Shown here in pieces: positions 52,101-59,329 of a DNA stretch of 64,000 bases. The position numbers and the translations under genes are program-made. Source of the DNA: Bacteroidia bacterium (GTDB lineage: Bacteria > Bacteroidota > Bacteroidia > Bacteroidales > F082); contig JAJTAY010000029.1 in the NCBI GenBank assembly GCA_021287165.1, forward strand, positions 208,125 to 272,124, read 5' to 3'. The notes under the pieces were generated by a model. The model was not told where the DNA came from. It did no database searches and saw only the letters and a program-made list of their open reading frames with translations. Numbering within the stretch: the stretch's first letter is position 1; each line of letters begins with the position of its first letter.

Positions 52101-53988
52101 CTTTGCTGCCCGCTCCGGGGCCATCACCCACAGCCAAAGCAGCCAACTTGTGCTGAACTATGAGGTGGCCTCCAACGACACCATAAGTTTCTACTACAAA
52201 GTGTCCTCCGAGTCGAACTACGACTTCCTGAAGTTCTACATCAACAACGAAGTCAAAGGTCAATGGTCAGGCACGGTCAACTGGACAAAAGCAAGTTACG
52301 CAGTTACCGCAGGTCCCAAGGTATTCAAATGGGAATATATGAAGGACAACTCTGTAAGCAGTGGATCGGACCGTGCATGGATCGACGACATCGTGTTTCC
52401 GCCTCGCGTAGCCACCACGGCCTGGGCAGGAAACAACTTCAGCATCTGCCAGGGCAACACTGCACAACTCAACGGCGTGGCCCAATTCTATAACAGCCTG
52501 AACTGGACAACTTCAGGTACAGGCACTTTCAGCAACCCCAACATTCTCAACCCCGTTTACACCCCCAGCCAGGCCGACCAGACCGCAGGTCAAGTAACCC
52601 TTACGCTAACTGCCAACGGAACTTCAGTGATTACAAGTCAGCTGGTTCTCACAATCAATGCGCCGGTTGCGCTGGTCGTTTCAGATGCCACTGCCGTCTG
52701 TCCTGGAGAGCCAATTACCATTCAGGGCACAGAAGCCTTGAATTACAGCTCCATACTATGGACCAGCGCCGGCGATGGACAGTTCAGTGATCCTACTATT
52801 TTGAATCCGGTATACACACCCGGTGAAAACGATGAAAGCACCGGAAACGTTCAGCTAAGCGTGTTGGCCACTGCCCTACCCGGATGCAGCAATCAAAGCG
52901 AAACACGTCAACACACCATTTATCTCCCGCCTATCGTGGAGATGACCGACAGCCTTGAAGCTTGTGCAAATACTGCAGGTGTAGAAATTGCCGCCTTAGC
53001 CCAGAACAACCTTATGCAGCTTTGGTGGACCAATGGTGATGGCGTCTTTGCCGACAGCAGCGCGCTGGCTACTATCTATGTACCTGGTGTTCAGGACATC
53101 GCAGCAGGTCAGGTGATACTTTATCTTAGCACCACCGGTCTGGGCGAGTGTACTACCATTACCGACAGCATCACCCTGCAGATTCATCAGGTACCATCAG
53201 TTATCATTCCTGCTGCTGTTGATCTTTGTCATTGCGGTGATATGAATCTTGAGGTTAACCTCGTAGGAACTGCGCCCTGGCAACTGATGCTGGCCGACAG
53301 CAGCATGGTGATTGCAGAAACCAATCCTTATCTTTTGAATCTGAATCTGACAAGCAGTGCCGCCGTGCAGTTTATCCACGTTGCCGACGCTCACTGCGCT
53401 CAGGAAATTACAGCCTCAACAATGGTCAACGTCTGGCATATTCCGCTGCAAATGGCTAAACCAGCAGGAGCCGATAGCGTAGATTTTCTGAATGGCTACA
53501 ATACAAACTACAACATCAGCGCACTCGAATACGCCCAATCCTACAGAGTGGAGCTTGAGCCTGCAAATGCCGGCACTGCGGTGCTTACGGATATGTCGGT
53601 GGCAATAAATTGGAATCCTGACTTTAGGGGCATTGCCACATTGAAGGCTCAGGCCTCCAATTTCTGCGGCGACGGCCCATGGTCCGAAGCGAAGAGCATT
53701 AAGGTAAAGAGCACCATCGGCCTTGACGAACTTTCTTCAGGTAATATTAAGGTGTGGCCCAATCCAAGCCGCGGCAACTTCCATATGGAAGCGCTCAATC
53801 TGCAATCGGACGAGGTAATGGTTGAAATTTCGGATCTCTCAGGCAGAGTGGTTTTCAGAAAACAGATGCCCGTTTATGACAAAACGCTTCGTATGGAATT
53901 TGACATTCAAGGTTGGAGCAAAGGCATTTACCTGCTTCAGCTTTCCGGCATTTACGACAAGACAACACAACGTATTGTGTTGAAATAA
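49135..53988 (+). CDS. gingipain-like C25 cysteine protease, T9SS substrate
   Basis: The ATG at 49135 (MKKIYIRGIFLPFIIL) gives 1617 residues. After a signal peptide and a propeptide-like region, the C25 peptidase domain (about 255-600) shows the catalytic His499 in HRDHGLETGWG and the catalytic Cys531 in SVNCLTGKF; their spacing (32) is like that of gingipain R. The remainder contains CARDB-like and Ig-like domains (YGLNDQNGNGQLDFGENASL, NDAAGNNNGRLDPGETV), an MAM/jelly-roll segment, PKD-like repeats, and a type A T9SS sorting domain (VWPNPSRGNFHM...). It should be secreted through the outer membrane and act as an extracellular protease. It is monocistronic, with its own terminator. Confidence 0.9.
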   Translation: MKKIYIRGIFLPFIILIFLQSSALLFAQRTEFQFDNTKAEGISVFRSAQDGLRFSYHIPRMALNTVEENGFSGQVIELQGIYLPADEGNPNLPAISRYVALPQGATANLNILSVQKQVIPNVDLMAAPNIPLGNDDNPLSYNRKADIYGKNAFFPAEPFLLGNQTQLRGVDVVMFSFTPFQYNPVTKELVVYHNIEAEIVFNGGNGQVGDNRLRSPWWDPILKDNILNNNILPEIDYAARTREWLGNRNQGAEYLIITPTGLAFAQWADSIRVFRQRQGIITKVVSLLDVGGNTVQAIENYVNNAYNTWTIPPAAILLLGDYSTNAADGIISHTLNDHPGGYNPYISDNPFADVSNNGLPDIVFARITARNAAELQHMINKFLNYERTPPTSVNFYNNPITAMGWQTERWFQLCSETINGFWQYALGKSPVRQNAIYSGTPGGAWSTATNTATVVNYFGPSGRNYIPATSSHLTNWNGNAAGMNAAINSGAFMVQHRDHGLETGWGEPYYRNESLNGLTNQNLTFVWSVNCLTGKFNHSSESFAERFHRHNTGALGLIAATEVSYSFVNDAYVWGAYDNMWPQFMPDYGTTPPSRGILPAFANAAGKYFLQQSSWPYNPQHKDITHKLFHHHGDAFMTVYSEVPQTLAVNHMPVLLSGMSTFEVSANPGARITLTVNNEIIGSAVAELGTVQIPIVPQQPGVQVRIVAVLQNYYRYEQAIECIPPAGPYMIYNAYGLNDQNGNGQLDFGENASLDLTLKNVGSETAPNVTVTASSDSPHITFTNSTFSIGDVAAGALATIPQAISFAVSNAVPNNTPITILLNINCSTTGWTSQFTVRAYAPQLEVGNFTINDAAGNNNGRLDPGETVVINIPFTNIGLSNSAAAQAMLQITDPYLTVSNPEQVIDQLTAGQTQNVSFNVTVSQNAPIGSMGSFAATLTSGAYTANRSFSAKIGLIIEDFESGNFNQFAWTFAGNLPWTISMGDAYAGSFAARSGAITHSQSSQLVLNYEVASNDTISFYYKVSSESNYDFLKFYINNEVKGQWSGTVNWTKASYAVTAGPKVFKWEYMKDNSVSSGSDRAWIDDIVFPPRVATTAWAGNNFSICQGNTAQLNGVAQFYNSLNWTTSGTGTFSNPNILNPVYTPSQADQTAGQVTLTLTANGTSVITSQLVLTINAPVALVVSDATAVCPGEPITIQGTEALNYSSILWTSAGDGQFSDPTILNPVYTPGENDESTGNVQLSVLATALPGCSNQSETRQHTIYLPPIVEMTDSLEACANTAGVEIAALAQNNLMQLWWTNGDGVFADSSALATIYVPGVQDIAAGQVILYLSTTGLGECTTITDSITLQIHQVPSVIIPAAVDLCHCGDMNLEVNLVGTAPWQLMLADSSMVIAETNPYLLNLNLTSSAAVQFIHVADAHCAQEITASTMVNVWHIPLQMAKPAGADSVDFLNGYNTNYNISALEYAQSYRVELEPANAGTAVLTDMSVAINWNPDFRGIATLKAQASNFCGDGPWSEAKSIKVKSTIGLDELSSGNIKVWPNPSRGNFHMEALNLQSDEVMVEISDLSGRVVFRKQMPVYDKTLRMEFDIQGWSKGIYLLQLSGIYDKTTQRIVLK

Positions 53989-54007
53989 AACTACTTAATG
54001 AATTGGT

Positions 54008-54043
54008 AAAACCGTCCGGGACGCCATGTTCCGGACGGTTTTT
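54008..54043 (+). terminator. intrinsic terminator of the C25 protease gene
   Basis: A 12-bp stem (AAAACCGTCCGG/CCGGACGGTTTT) with an 11-base loop ends in T5, just past the stop codon. Confidence 0.9.
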
Positions 54044-54107
54044 GTTTCAATCTTGTCGGTAAAAAGAAAATAAATTCTACATGTTAGGTGTAACGGGGTA
54101 TTATTAC

Positions 54108-54115
54108 TATCTTTG
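54108..54115 (+). promoter_or_regulatory. minus-7 element of the tRNA-Pro/tRNA-Ser transcript
   Basis: TATCTTTG matches TAnnTTTG exactly, 62 bases upstream of the tRNA-Pro gene. Confidence 0.5.
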
Positions 54116-54176
54116 CGCCCCTGAAACGGCCTAAAAACCGACAGGCAGAGTTCTTTCAGGCGAAAGAGAGAAACAT

Positions 54177-54254
54177 CGGGGCATAGCGCAGCCCGGCTAG
54201 CGCACCTGCTTTGGGAGCAGGGGGTCGCAGGTTCGAATCCTGCTGCCCCGACCA
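54177..54254 (+). tRNA. tRNA-Pro(TGG)
   Basis: A full cloverleaf can be drawn: acceptor CGGGGCA/TGCCCCG, D arm, anticodon stem CTGCT/AGCAG with loop TTTGGGA-type sequence giving anticodon TGG, the T arm GCAGGTTCGAATCCTGC, and an encoded ACCA end. Length 78 bases. Confidence 0.95.
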
Positions 54255-54275
54255 GAGACCACCACAATCTCGTTT

Positions 54276-54367
54276 GGAGAGATGGCAGAGTGGTTGAATG
54301 CGGCGGTCTCGAAAACCGTTGTCCGCCTTCCGGCGGACCGGGGGTTCGAATCCCCCTCTCTCCGCCA
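54276..54367 (+). tRNA. tRNA-Ser(CGA)
   Basis: Class II tRNA of 92 bases with acceptor GGAGAGA/TCTCTCC, anticodon stem GCGGT/ACCGT around CTCGAAA (anticodon CGA), a long variable arm (TCCGCC/GGCGGA) and T arm GGGGGTTCGAATCCCCC, ending GCCA. It follows tRNA-Pro by 21 bases and shares its transcript. Confidence 0.95.
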
Positions 54368-54493
54368 ACCCAAAGCAGGCCCTCCCGAATTTTCGGGAGG
54401 GTTTTTGCTTTCAGGCAGTCGCTGTGCTTGCACAAGCGGCATTGCCTGAAAGCAAAACAAGACGAGCAAAGCGAGGCGTGCCTGCTTTGGGTT
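54367..54493 (+). repeat. nested inverted repeat after tRNA-Ser
   Basis: AACCCAAAGCAGGC (54367-54380) is perfectly complementary to GCCTGCTTTGGGTT (54480-54493), and inside it TTTTGCTTTCAGGCA (54403-54417) is perfectly complementary to TGCCTGAAAGCAAAA (54443-54457). With the terminator hairpin between them this could fold as one compound structure. The left arm begins at the last base of the tRNA CCA end. Confidence 0.85.
54380..54406 (+). terminator. intrinsic terminator of the tRNA operon
   Basis: A 10-bp stem (CCCTCCCGAA/TTCGGGAGGG) is followed by T5, 13 bases after the tRNA-Ser CCA end. Confidence 0.88.
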
Positions 54494-54643
54494 TAAGCTC
54501 CCTACTTAGGGATCAGCGAAGCTAATCCCCTACTGTGCTTGCACAAGCGGCATTGCCTGAAAGCAAAACAAGACGAGCAAAGCGAGGCGTGCCTGCTTTG
54601 GGTTGAAGCCCTCCTGCTCAGGGATTAGCGATGCTAATCCACT
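54422..54643 (+). repeat. two-copy tandem repeat, about 111 bp
   Basis: The first 72 bases of each unit (54422-54493 and 54533-54604) are identical; the last approximately 39 bases are diverged but both end in a hairpin: GGATCAGC-gaa-GCTAATCC in copy 1 and GGATTAGC-gat-GCTAATCC (54622-54640) in copy 2. The difference preserves pairing (G-U versus A-U), which hints at a functional RNA structure. No coding potential. Confidence 0.85.
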
Positions 54644-55062
54644 AAATTGTTATAGGTCGGGCTTAGGTTTTTAGGGACGACTGAAAGCCGTTGACGAAAC
54701 TAAGAAGCCCTCCACTTCCGGCGGAGCAGCGCAGCAACCGGGTGTCGTCGTTTCTGTTGAAATTGCTATTATTGTCGGTGTTTTATACAAAGGTTTGTCG
54801 GATTAGCTCGTGCGATGAAATCAAGTGTCGGCAAGTTTGTTTTAGGTGCTCACTTCCCGTAACACGTATCCAGCAACCCAAAATAATTTCTTGTAAAACG
54901 CAATACATTTCTCCGCAGCGACATGTTTTGTCCCATCCCCATCTTATGTTTGTTGTGAATCTGCTGACTTGAGTTTAACTAAGAAACTTTTTATTGTCAG
55001 CTGCTGAATACAAACCGAAATATTTAGTTGAAAAACACCTTCAAACTTCAAAAAGCAATCCT
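54644..55062. other. non-coding spacer after the tandem repeat
   Basis: About 420 bases with no convincing gene on either strand; the one short plus-strand frame starts with TTG and has unconvincing composition. I see no tRNA-like 3' duplicate (attachment site) and no integrase fragment. Confidence 0.5.
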
Positions 55063-55665
55063 ATGACACCTAATGTCCGCAACACCACGAAGGCAATGCT
55101 CACTTTTCCGAAAATTTTTCCCCGACCGGGCCAAAAACCCCTTAAGCATTACGGCAACCTGATCTGGGGCTTGTCTAATCCGCAGGATGATGAACTGGTT
55201 ACCCGGGGCCTCGAATACCTCAGGCGCAGAAGCTATTATGCCAGCCCGTTTCCAGAAGGCGACGGCATTTGCTACGACATCAAAGGCCTGCCCGAAGAGA
55301 CCATCTACGAAGACGTTATTCAGGCTTTCCCCTGGCTTAACATCTCCCTGCCGGATACCCCCGAAAACAGAATGATGATGCTGAAACATGCCGACGAGGA
55401 CAGCTTTGTCGTTCCAAAGCCGGGCAGCTTTTATTATAAGTTGTGCCAGCAAACTGAAAGCACCGAAGATGGAGTGACTTATTTAACCATCACCGGGCCG
55501 GACGTTTTCACCGGACAGACACGTTCCGTCAAAGTGAAAAAGGCTGAGCTCGAACAGGTCGACAACGGCGTCCCCATTCAGTTGGCCATGCAGTCGGTGA
55601 GCGCTGCCGACAGGGAGTTCCTCATCTCCGGAATGGGCAAGCTGCTGTCGGAGCCACCGGAGTGA
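55063..55665 (+). CDS. hypothetical cytoplasmic protein
   Basis: Unrecognised. The ATG at 55063 gives 200 residues (MTPNVRNTTKAMLTFPKIFP); an in-frame TTG at 54994 is less likely. No signal peptide or TM segment. The sequence has a compact globular look, with KPLKHYGNLIWGLSNPQDDEL, a DGICYDIKGLP segment, and a C-terminal half with FTGQTRSVKVKKAELEQ. Codon use is like the rest of the window. It lies between the tRNA/repeat region and the WYL-retron locus, convergent with the WYL gene. Confidence 0.65.
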   Translation: MTPNVRNTTKAMLTFPKIFPRPGQKPLKHYGNLIWGLSNPQDDELVTRGLEYLRRRSYYASPFPEGDGICYDIKGLPEETIYEDVIQAFPWLNISLPDTPENRMMMLKHADEDSFVVPKPGSFYYKLCQQTESTEDGVTYLTITGPDVFTGQTRSVKVKKAELEQVDNGVPIQLAMQSVSAADREFLISGMGKLLSEPPE

Positions 55666-55746
55666 ATTGACACAGATTAGCGCAACATTGCCCGGGCGCC
55701 CTGCAAGCGCAGATGAAAACCGTTTCGGTGATGATCGCTGCAACAA

Positions 55747-56766
55747 TCATTCAGTCGAGCCCTCATAAAGTCCGGTTGCCTGCTGCAAACGCCGGGCAAT
55801 GCGTGCTTTCAGCCCGGGAGGGCCAAGCACTTTAACCTTCTCGCCAAACGAAAGGATCAGCTGCTCCAGCTCATAATTGGGTATGACCCTGATGCGGACT
55901 TCCAAATCCTGATCATTGTTTTTTTGTTTCTGACTGGGATGCAGCGGCTTAGTGGTAACATAGGGAGCAATATCTGTCGAAAATTGCAAGACGACCTCCT
56001 GAACCTCGACACCGGTTGGCTTTGTAACACCTATTATATCATAGAAGTACTCCTCCCATTCGATTGCCGATGGGGTATATTTCAAGTCTGTTTCCTGGAG
56101 CGACTCAATCCTGTCGAGGGCAAGATTCCAGTTAAAAACCCCCGCTTCGGGATTGTAACCAAAAGCAAACCAGCGGTTGTTGTATTGTTTCAGGTAGTAG
56201 GGATGAAAGGTGATCGTGATTGGAGATGAGTTCCTGAATGATTTGTATTCAACCAGCAAAACCCGTTTGTTGATGATGGCATTGAACAGTGGCGTAAGAT
56301 GATGCAATCCTTTGAGATCGACATTGGCCTCGAAGCTCATCACCTCGCCCTTGCGTTCGATAAGGCCCAATTTTGATTCCAGTAATGGTATCATTTCATT
56401 GACCCATTCAAAATGCGGGGTGCCTGAAAATCGTGATAAAATCTGAAGTGCAGCCCTGAGCTGTTCGGTCTCCGAATCATTCAAGGGCTGGTTGTTGATC
56501 GAAAAAGAGGGATCTTCGTAACGATAGTATGTCCTTTTGCCAAAGCGATATCTGCCGAGCGGCACCGACCAACCCGCTTCGCTCTCCATGAAACGGATAT
56601 CGTTAAATAGCTGACGTTGCCTTATTCCGTCAGATCCGGGCTCGTATTCCATCAAAACTTTATTGCATTCCTCCAGAAGATCTTCAATAAAGTACATCCT
56701 GCCCTTGTTGCGAAAGCAACGATCCAAAACCTGATACCTGATGAGGGCGTTTTTGTTGATCGACAT
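55747..56766 (-). CDS. WYL-domain transcriptional regulator
   Basis: The ATG at 56766 (MSINKNALIRYQVLDRCF) gives 339 residues; the ATG at 56796 falls at the predicted transcription start and is unlikely. An N-terminal winged helix (about 1-90: ALIRYQVLDRCFRNKGRMYF, RQRQLFNDIRFME) is followed by a WYL domain (about 150-235: ITITFHPYYLKQYNNRWFAFGYN) and a WCX-like C-terminal region. WYL proteins bind single-stranded or modified nucleic acid or nucleotides and often repress phage-defence operons (BrxR/CapW type). It is divergent from the retron RNA and RT and is the probable regulator of that operon. Confidence 0.9.
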   Translation of the reverse strand: MSINKNALIRYQVLDRCFRNKGRMYFIEDLLEECNKVLMEYEPGSDGIRQRQLFNDIRFMESEAGWSVPLGRYRFGKRTYYRYEDPSFSINNQPLNDSETEQLRAALQILSRFSGTPHFEWVNEMIPLLESKLGLIERKGEVMSFEANVDLKGLHHLTPLFNAIINKRVLLVEYKSFRNSSPITITFHPYYLKQYNNRWFAFGYNPEAGVFNWNLALDRIESLQETDLKYTPSAIEWEEYFYDIIGVTKPTGVEVQEVVLQFSTDIAPYVTTKPLHPSQKQKNNDQDLEVRIRVIPNYELEQLILSFGEKVKVLGPPGLKARIARRLQQATGLYEGSTE

Positions 56767-56801
56767 AACTAGAGCGCTGAAAGTGAAATCCTGCAAGAAT
56801 G

Positions 56802-56830
56802 CAAATTTAACTGTTCATAAGCGTAACAAA
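56802..56830 (-). promoter_or_regulatory. promoter of the WYL regulator gene
   Basis: The minus strand has TTTG (56830-56827), a 17-base spacer and TAAATTTG (56809-56802), a full Bacteroidota promoter. Transcription should begin near 56795, giving a leader of about 30 bases to the ATG at 56766. Confidence 0.7.
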
Positions 56831-56899
56831 TGCTAAAAGCTTACGTAAACGATAGTCAACCAATCCGGGATTTTTTCTAAAATTAGATTGCAAATAGAG

Positions 56900-56928
56900 T
56901 GCAGAGGACCATTCTACCTTTGCAGAGG
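56900..56928 (+). promoter_or_regulatory. direct repeats flanking the retron minus-7 element (candidate WYL operator)
   Basis: TGCAGAGG occurs at 56900-56907 and again at 56921-56928, 21 bases (two helical turns) apart, on both sides of the minus-7 element TACCTTTG (56915-56922). A dimeric regulator bound here would block retron transcription. The WYL protein is the obvious candidate; binding is inferred. Confidence 0.4.
56915..56922 (+). promoter_or_regulatory. minus-7 element of the retron transcript
   Basis: TACCTTTG matches TAnnTTTG exactly. A TTG at 56888-56890 lies 24 bases upstream, somewhat long spacing. Transcription would begin at about 56929, the first base of the a1 repeat. Confidence 0.6.
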
Positions 56929-56929
56929 T

Positions 56930-57168
56930 TCTTTGAAACACCTGCCACAAGATATTGACCCGTGGATGCCGGGAGTAGGTCCGCTGGCCCGGACTGAAAC
57001 AATGATCGGCATCTCTTCCCGGATGTTTTCCGGGATGAATGTCCATGAGGCATTGTAGTCAGTTGCTATTGATTGAATAATCATAATAGCAATTGATATC
57101 ATGATAAATGAATTAGTAATCATTATCATGATACATACATAAAGAGTATCAGGCAGGTGTTTCAAAGA
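56930..57168 (+). ncRNA. retron non-coding RNA (msr-msd)
   Basis: TCTTTGAAACACCTGCC (a1, 56930-56946) is perfectly complementary over 17 bases to GGCAGGTGTTTCAAAGA (a2, 57152-57168), and weaker pairing continues outward. Between them are hairpins in series: GATGCCG/CGGCATC (56965-57013) enclosing GTCCG/CGGAC; TCCCGGA/TCCGGGA (57017-57035); AATG-CC/GG-CATT (57038-57054); TTGCTATT/AATAGCAA (57063-57092); and a long AT-rich stem (57097-57133; TATCATGATA both arms plus ATGA/TCAT, one bulged A, 8-base loop), the likely msd stem. G56951, first G after a1, is a candidate branching guanosine. The a2 repeat ends 18 bases before the RT gene. This is the standard retron order msr-msd-RT. Confidence 0.85.
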
Positions 57169-57186
57169 CCCTTATACTCAAAAATT

Positions 57187-58389
57187 ATGAAAATCGAACA
57201 GGCAAACATCAACCAAATCAGGAAACAGTTTTCGGAACTGCAAACCAGGGAAGATCTTGCAAAGCTGCTCAGCGATGCCAAAAACATGCTTTATGGCGAA
57301 AAGTGCAGCCCGGTTCAGCTGAAATCGCTCACCTACTATGCCAATCCTCTCATCTGTAACGATCGTTACACTACCTTCAGCATCAGAAAGAAATCGGGGG
57401 CAAGCCGAACCATACATGCACCTGTAAAAGGTCTGAAATCCATTCTGCGTGCGCTCAATTTCGTGCTGCAGTGCATGACCGAGCCCCACGCAGCAGCAAC
57501 AGGCTTTGTACCCGATAAGTCGATTGTTGACAACGCAGCCAGGCATGTGGGGCACAGGTATGTTTATAACCTCGACCTCAGGGATTTTTTCCACAGCTTC
57601 GACCGCAACAGGGTGAAACTTGCTTTTATGAACGAACCTTTCAACCTGAGGGACGGGCGCGAACCCCTTGCATTTTTGCTGGCAAGCCTTTGCACCCACC
57701 CCATGGAAATTGAAGGTGAGATCAAAAGCGTTTTACCGCAGGGCAGCCCGACATCTCCCACCCTGACCAATATCCTTTGCAAAAAACTCGACCGCAGGCT
57801 CAGCGGGCTGGCAAAGCGGTTCGGGGCAACCTACACCCGATATGCCGACGACATCACCTTTTCGGCGGACCGGAATGTTTTCAACGACGAGGAATTCCTC
57901 AACGAGCTCAGGCGGATCATTGAGGACGACCAAAAACTGGCTATCAATCCGCAAAAAACAAGGCTTCAGAAGGCCGACTACCGCCAGGAAGCCACAGGTC
58001 TTGTGGTAAACGAAAAAGTCAACGTCAGAAGAAGATACGTCAAACAAATACGCATGTGGCTGTATTACTGGGAGAAGTATGGCTACGAAACCGCATCGCG
58101 GCATTTCGGGAAATTTTACCGGGCCGACAAGGGGCACCTTAAAAAATCGAATGCCCAGCTGATCAATGTGCTCGACGGAAAGCTCGAATTTCTGAAAATG
58201 GTGAAAGGGGCCGACGACTCTACCTATAAAGCGCTGAAGAAAAGGCTCGACAAACTTACCGGGATCAAACAAAAAACTGATGCTGAAAAAGTGGACCTCG
58301 ACCTTGTGGTCGACACCATCCTGATTAAAGGTCTGGATGCAGGCATCGAACTTTACGAACGTTTCAAAAACACCTTAAATGATGGATAA
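57187..58389 (+). CDS. retron reverse transcriptase
   Basis: The ATG at 57187 (MKIEQANINQIRKQ) gives 400 residues; an in-frame GTG at 57157 lies inside a2 and is unlikely. RT blocks: NLDLRDFF with catalytic Asp130, QGSPTSPTLTN, and RYADDITFS (YADD 219-222). Retron-specific marks are the NAxxH motif (NAARH, 116-120) and a VTG-like triplet, here ATG (269-271, in QEATGLVVN). About 80 residues follow the thumb region. The enzyme should prime from the branching G of the adjacent ncRNA and make an RNA-linked msDNA. Its last codons overlap the next gene by 11 bases, so it heads a translationally coupled operon. Confidence 0.93.
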   Translation: MKIEQANINQIRKQFSELQTREDLAKLLSDAKNMLYGEKCSPVQLKSLTYYANPLICNDRYTTFSIRKKSGASRTIHAPVKGLKSILRALNFVLQCMTEPHAAATGFVPDKSIVDNAARHVGHRYVYNLDLRDFFHSFDRNRVKLAFMNEPFNLRDGREPLAFLLASLCTHPMEIEGEIKSVLPQGSPTSPTLTNILCKKLDRRLSGLAKRFGATYTRYADDITFSADRNVFNDEEFLNELRRIIEDDQKLAINPQKTRLQKADYRQEATGLVVNEKVNVRRRYVKQIRMWLYYWEKYGYETASRHFGKFYRADKGHLKKSNAQLINVLDGKLEFLKMVKGADDSTYKALKKRLDKLTGIKQKTDAEKVDLDLVVDTILIKGLDAGIELYERFKNTLNDG

Positions 58390-59326
58390 AAAGGCCAAAC
58401 TGAAAAAATTGGTTCAAATTTTCGGCGACCTCCTGAAGATCAAGGAGAACGAATGGCTTATTGATGAAATCCTGAAAACCATAGGCGAAAATTGGCCCAC
58501 TGAACAGATCGCCGGCCATCCGCTCATCCAAAACATCCATGAATATTGCATCGAACAAAAGATAGACGAACAAGCCAAAGAATTTTACAAATCCTTTCCG
58601 CTGATTGCAATCAGGGACACCCTCATCCAGGATTATAAAAATATGGAACACCAGCGGCGAAGGGACGATTTTGAAAACTTTTGCCTGCACCTCTACCAGC
58701 AAATTGAAGGTATTTCAAATTACCTTTTTTCCAAACACATCAATTTATTTTGGGAAAATGATAAAGGAAAAATTGCATCCAAATCATATTATGATACAAA
58801 CCAAAAGAAAAATGTGTTTCCCAAAGAGGGAGGCATAAGTTTGGAGAAACTGGTTTTCGAAGATGTTGAGAAAATAGAAGGTTGGGTCGCAAAAAGAAAG
58901 TTCAGGGCGGTGTTGTATTATTTTTATTATGGAGATAAAACACTTTATGATACTTATGATTTCTATCGAAAATTTAAATTGCAAGACGAAATTTACCAAG
59001 TCCGGAATCAAAACCACAGGGGACCTTCACTATCAAAACCACAGGGGAAAACTCTAAATCAAGTCTTTTCCAACAAATCACAACACTACTTCAAATTTTA
59101 CGGATTCCTTTATGACTTCATCACCAAAATTGAAAATACATTGATTGAGAAAAAAGACCAATACAAACACCTGGAAATCGAAAACAACAAAACGCAATCT
59201 GAAGATCAACGATTTGCATCTTTAGGCTTAGATCCTAAAAACAGATTGGACCTCACCCCTGACGAAATAAAAGATATTTTGGATGAAACAGAAGCCCAAG
59301 AAAACAACAACCAACCCACCGACTGA
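58379..59326 (+). CDS. retron-operon protein of unknown family (tentative HEPN-like)
   Basis: The 315-residue protein (ATG at 58379 or 58382) is mostly helical with an acidic, Asn/Gln-rich, probably disordered tail (after about 265). It begins with a basic helical segment, then DDFENFCLHLYQQIEGISNYL (97-117) and, at 207-215, QVRNQNHRG, followed by KTLNQVFSN and KFYGFLYDFITKIENTLIEKK. Helix-Glu-helix then RN-x2-H recalls HEPN ribonucleases (usually R-x4-6-H), but the spacing is one residue short, so this is a suggestion only. Position (11-base overlap with RT, 3 bases to the helicase) says it is part of the retron system, as effector or RT partner. Lower GC than neighbours in the middle part suggests mobility or different origin. 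Confidence 0.8.
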   Translation: MMDKKAKLKKLVQIFGDLLKIKENEWLIDEILKTIGENWPTEQIAGHPLIQNIHEYCIEQKIDEQAKEFYKSFPLIAIRDTLIQDYKNMEHQRRRDDFENFCLHLYQQIEGISNYLFSKHINLFWENDKGKIASKSYYDTNQKKNVFPKEGGISLEKLVFEDVEKIEGWVAKRKFRAVLYYFYYGDKTLYDTYDFYRKFKLQDEIYQVRNQNHRGPSLSKPQGKTLNQVFSNKSQHYFKFYGFLYDFITKIENTLIEKKDQYKHLEIENNKTQSEDQRFASLGLDPKNRLDLTPDEIKDILDETEAQENNNQPTD

Positions 59327-59329
59327 GCC

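Noticed and set aside
50470..52263. 597-codon open frame on the minus strand
   Set aside because: Antisense to the C25 protease gene, with no recognisable domain.
54156..54469. Minus-strand frames across the tRNA genes
   Set aside because: They are the reverse complements of the tRNA-Pro and tRNA-Ser genes.
54422..54643. CRISPR-like direct repeats
   Set aside because: Only two long units in tandem, no spacers, no cas genes.
54691..54972. 93-codon plus-strand frame after the tandem repeat
   Set aside because: TTG start, unusual composition, no homology that I can recognise; treated as non-coding spacer.
57097..57133. AT-rich hairpin as a terminator before RT
   Set aside because: No T run follows; position within a1/a2 fits an msd stem.
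57157..58389. Reverse transcriptase of a group II intron or diversity-generating retroelement
   Set aside because: NAxxH motif and adjacent a1/a2-bearing RNA are retron features; no maturase/HNH domain, intron ribozyme, or template/variable repeat pair was found.
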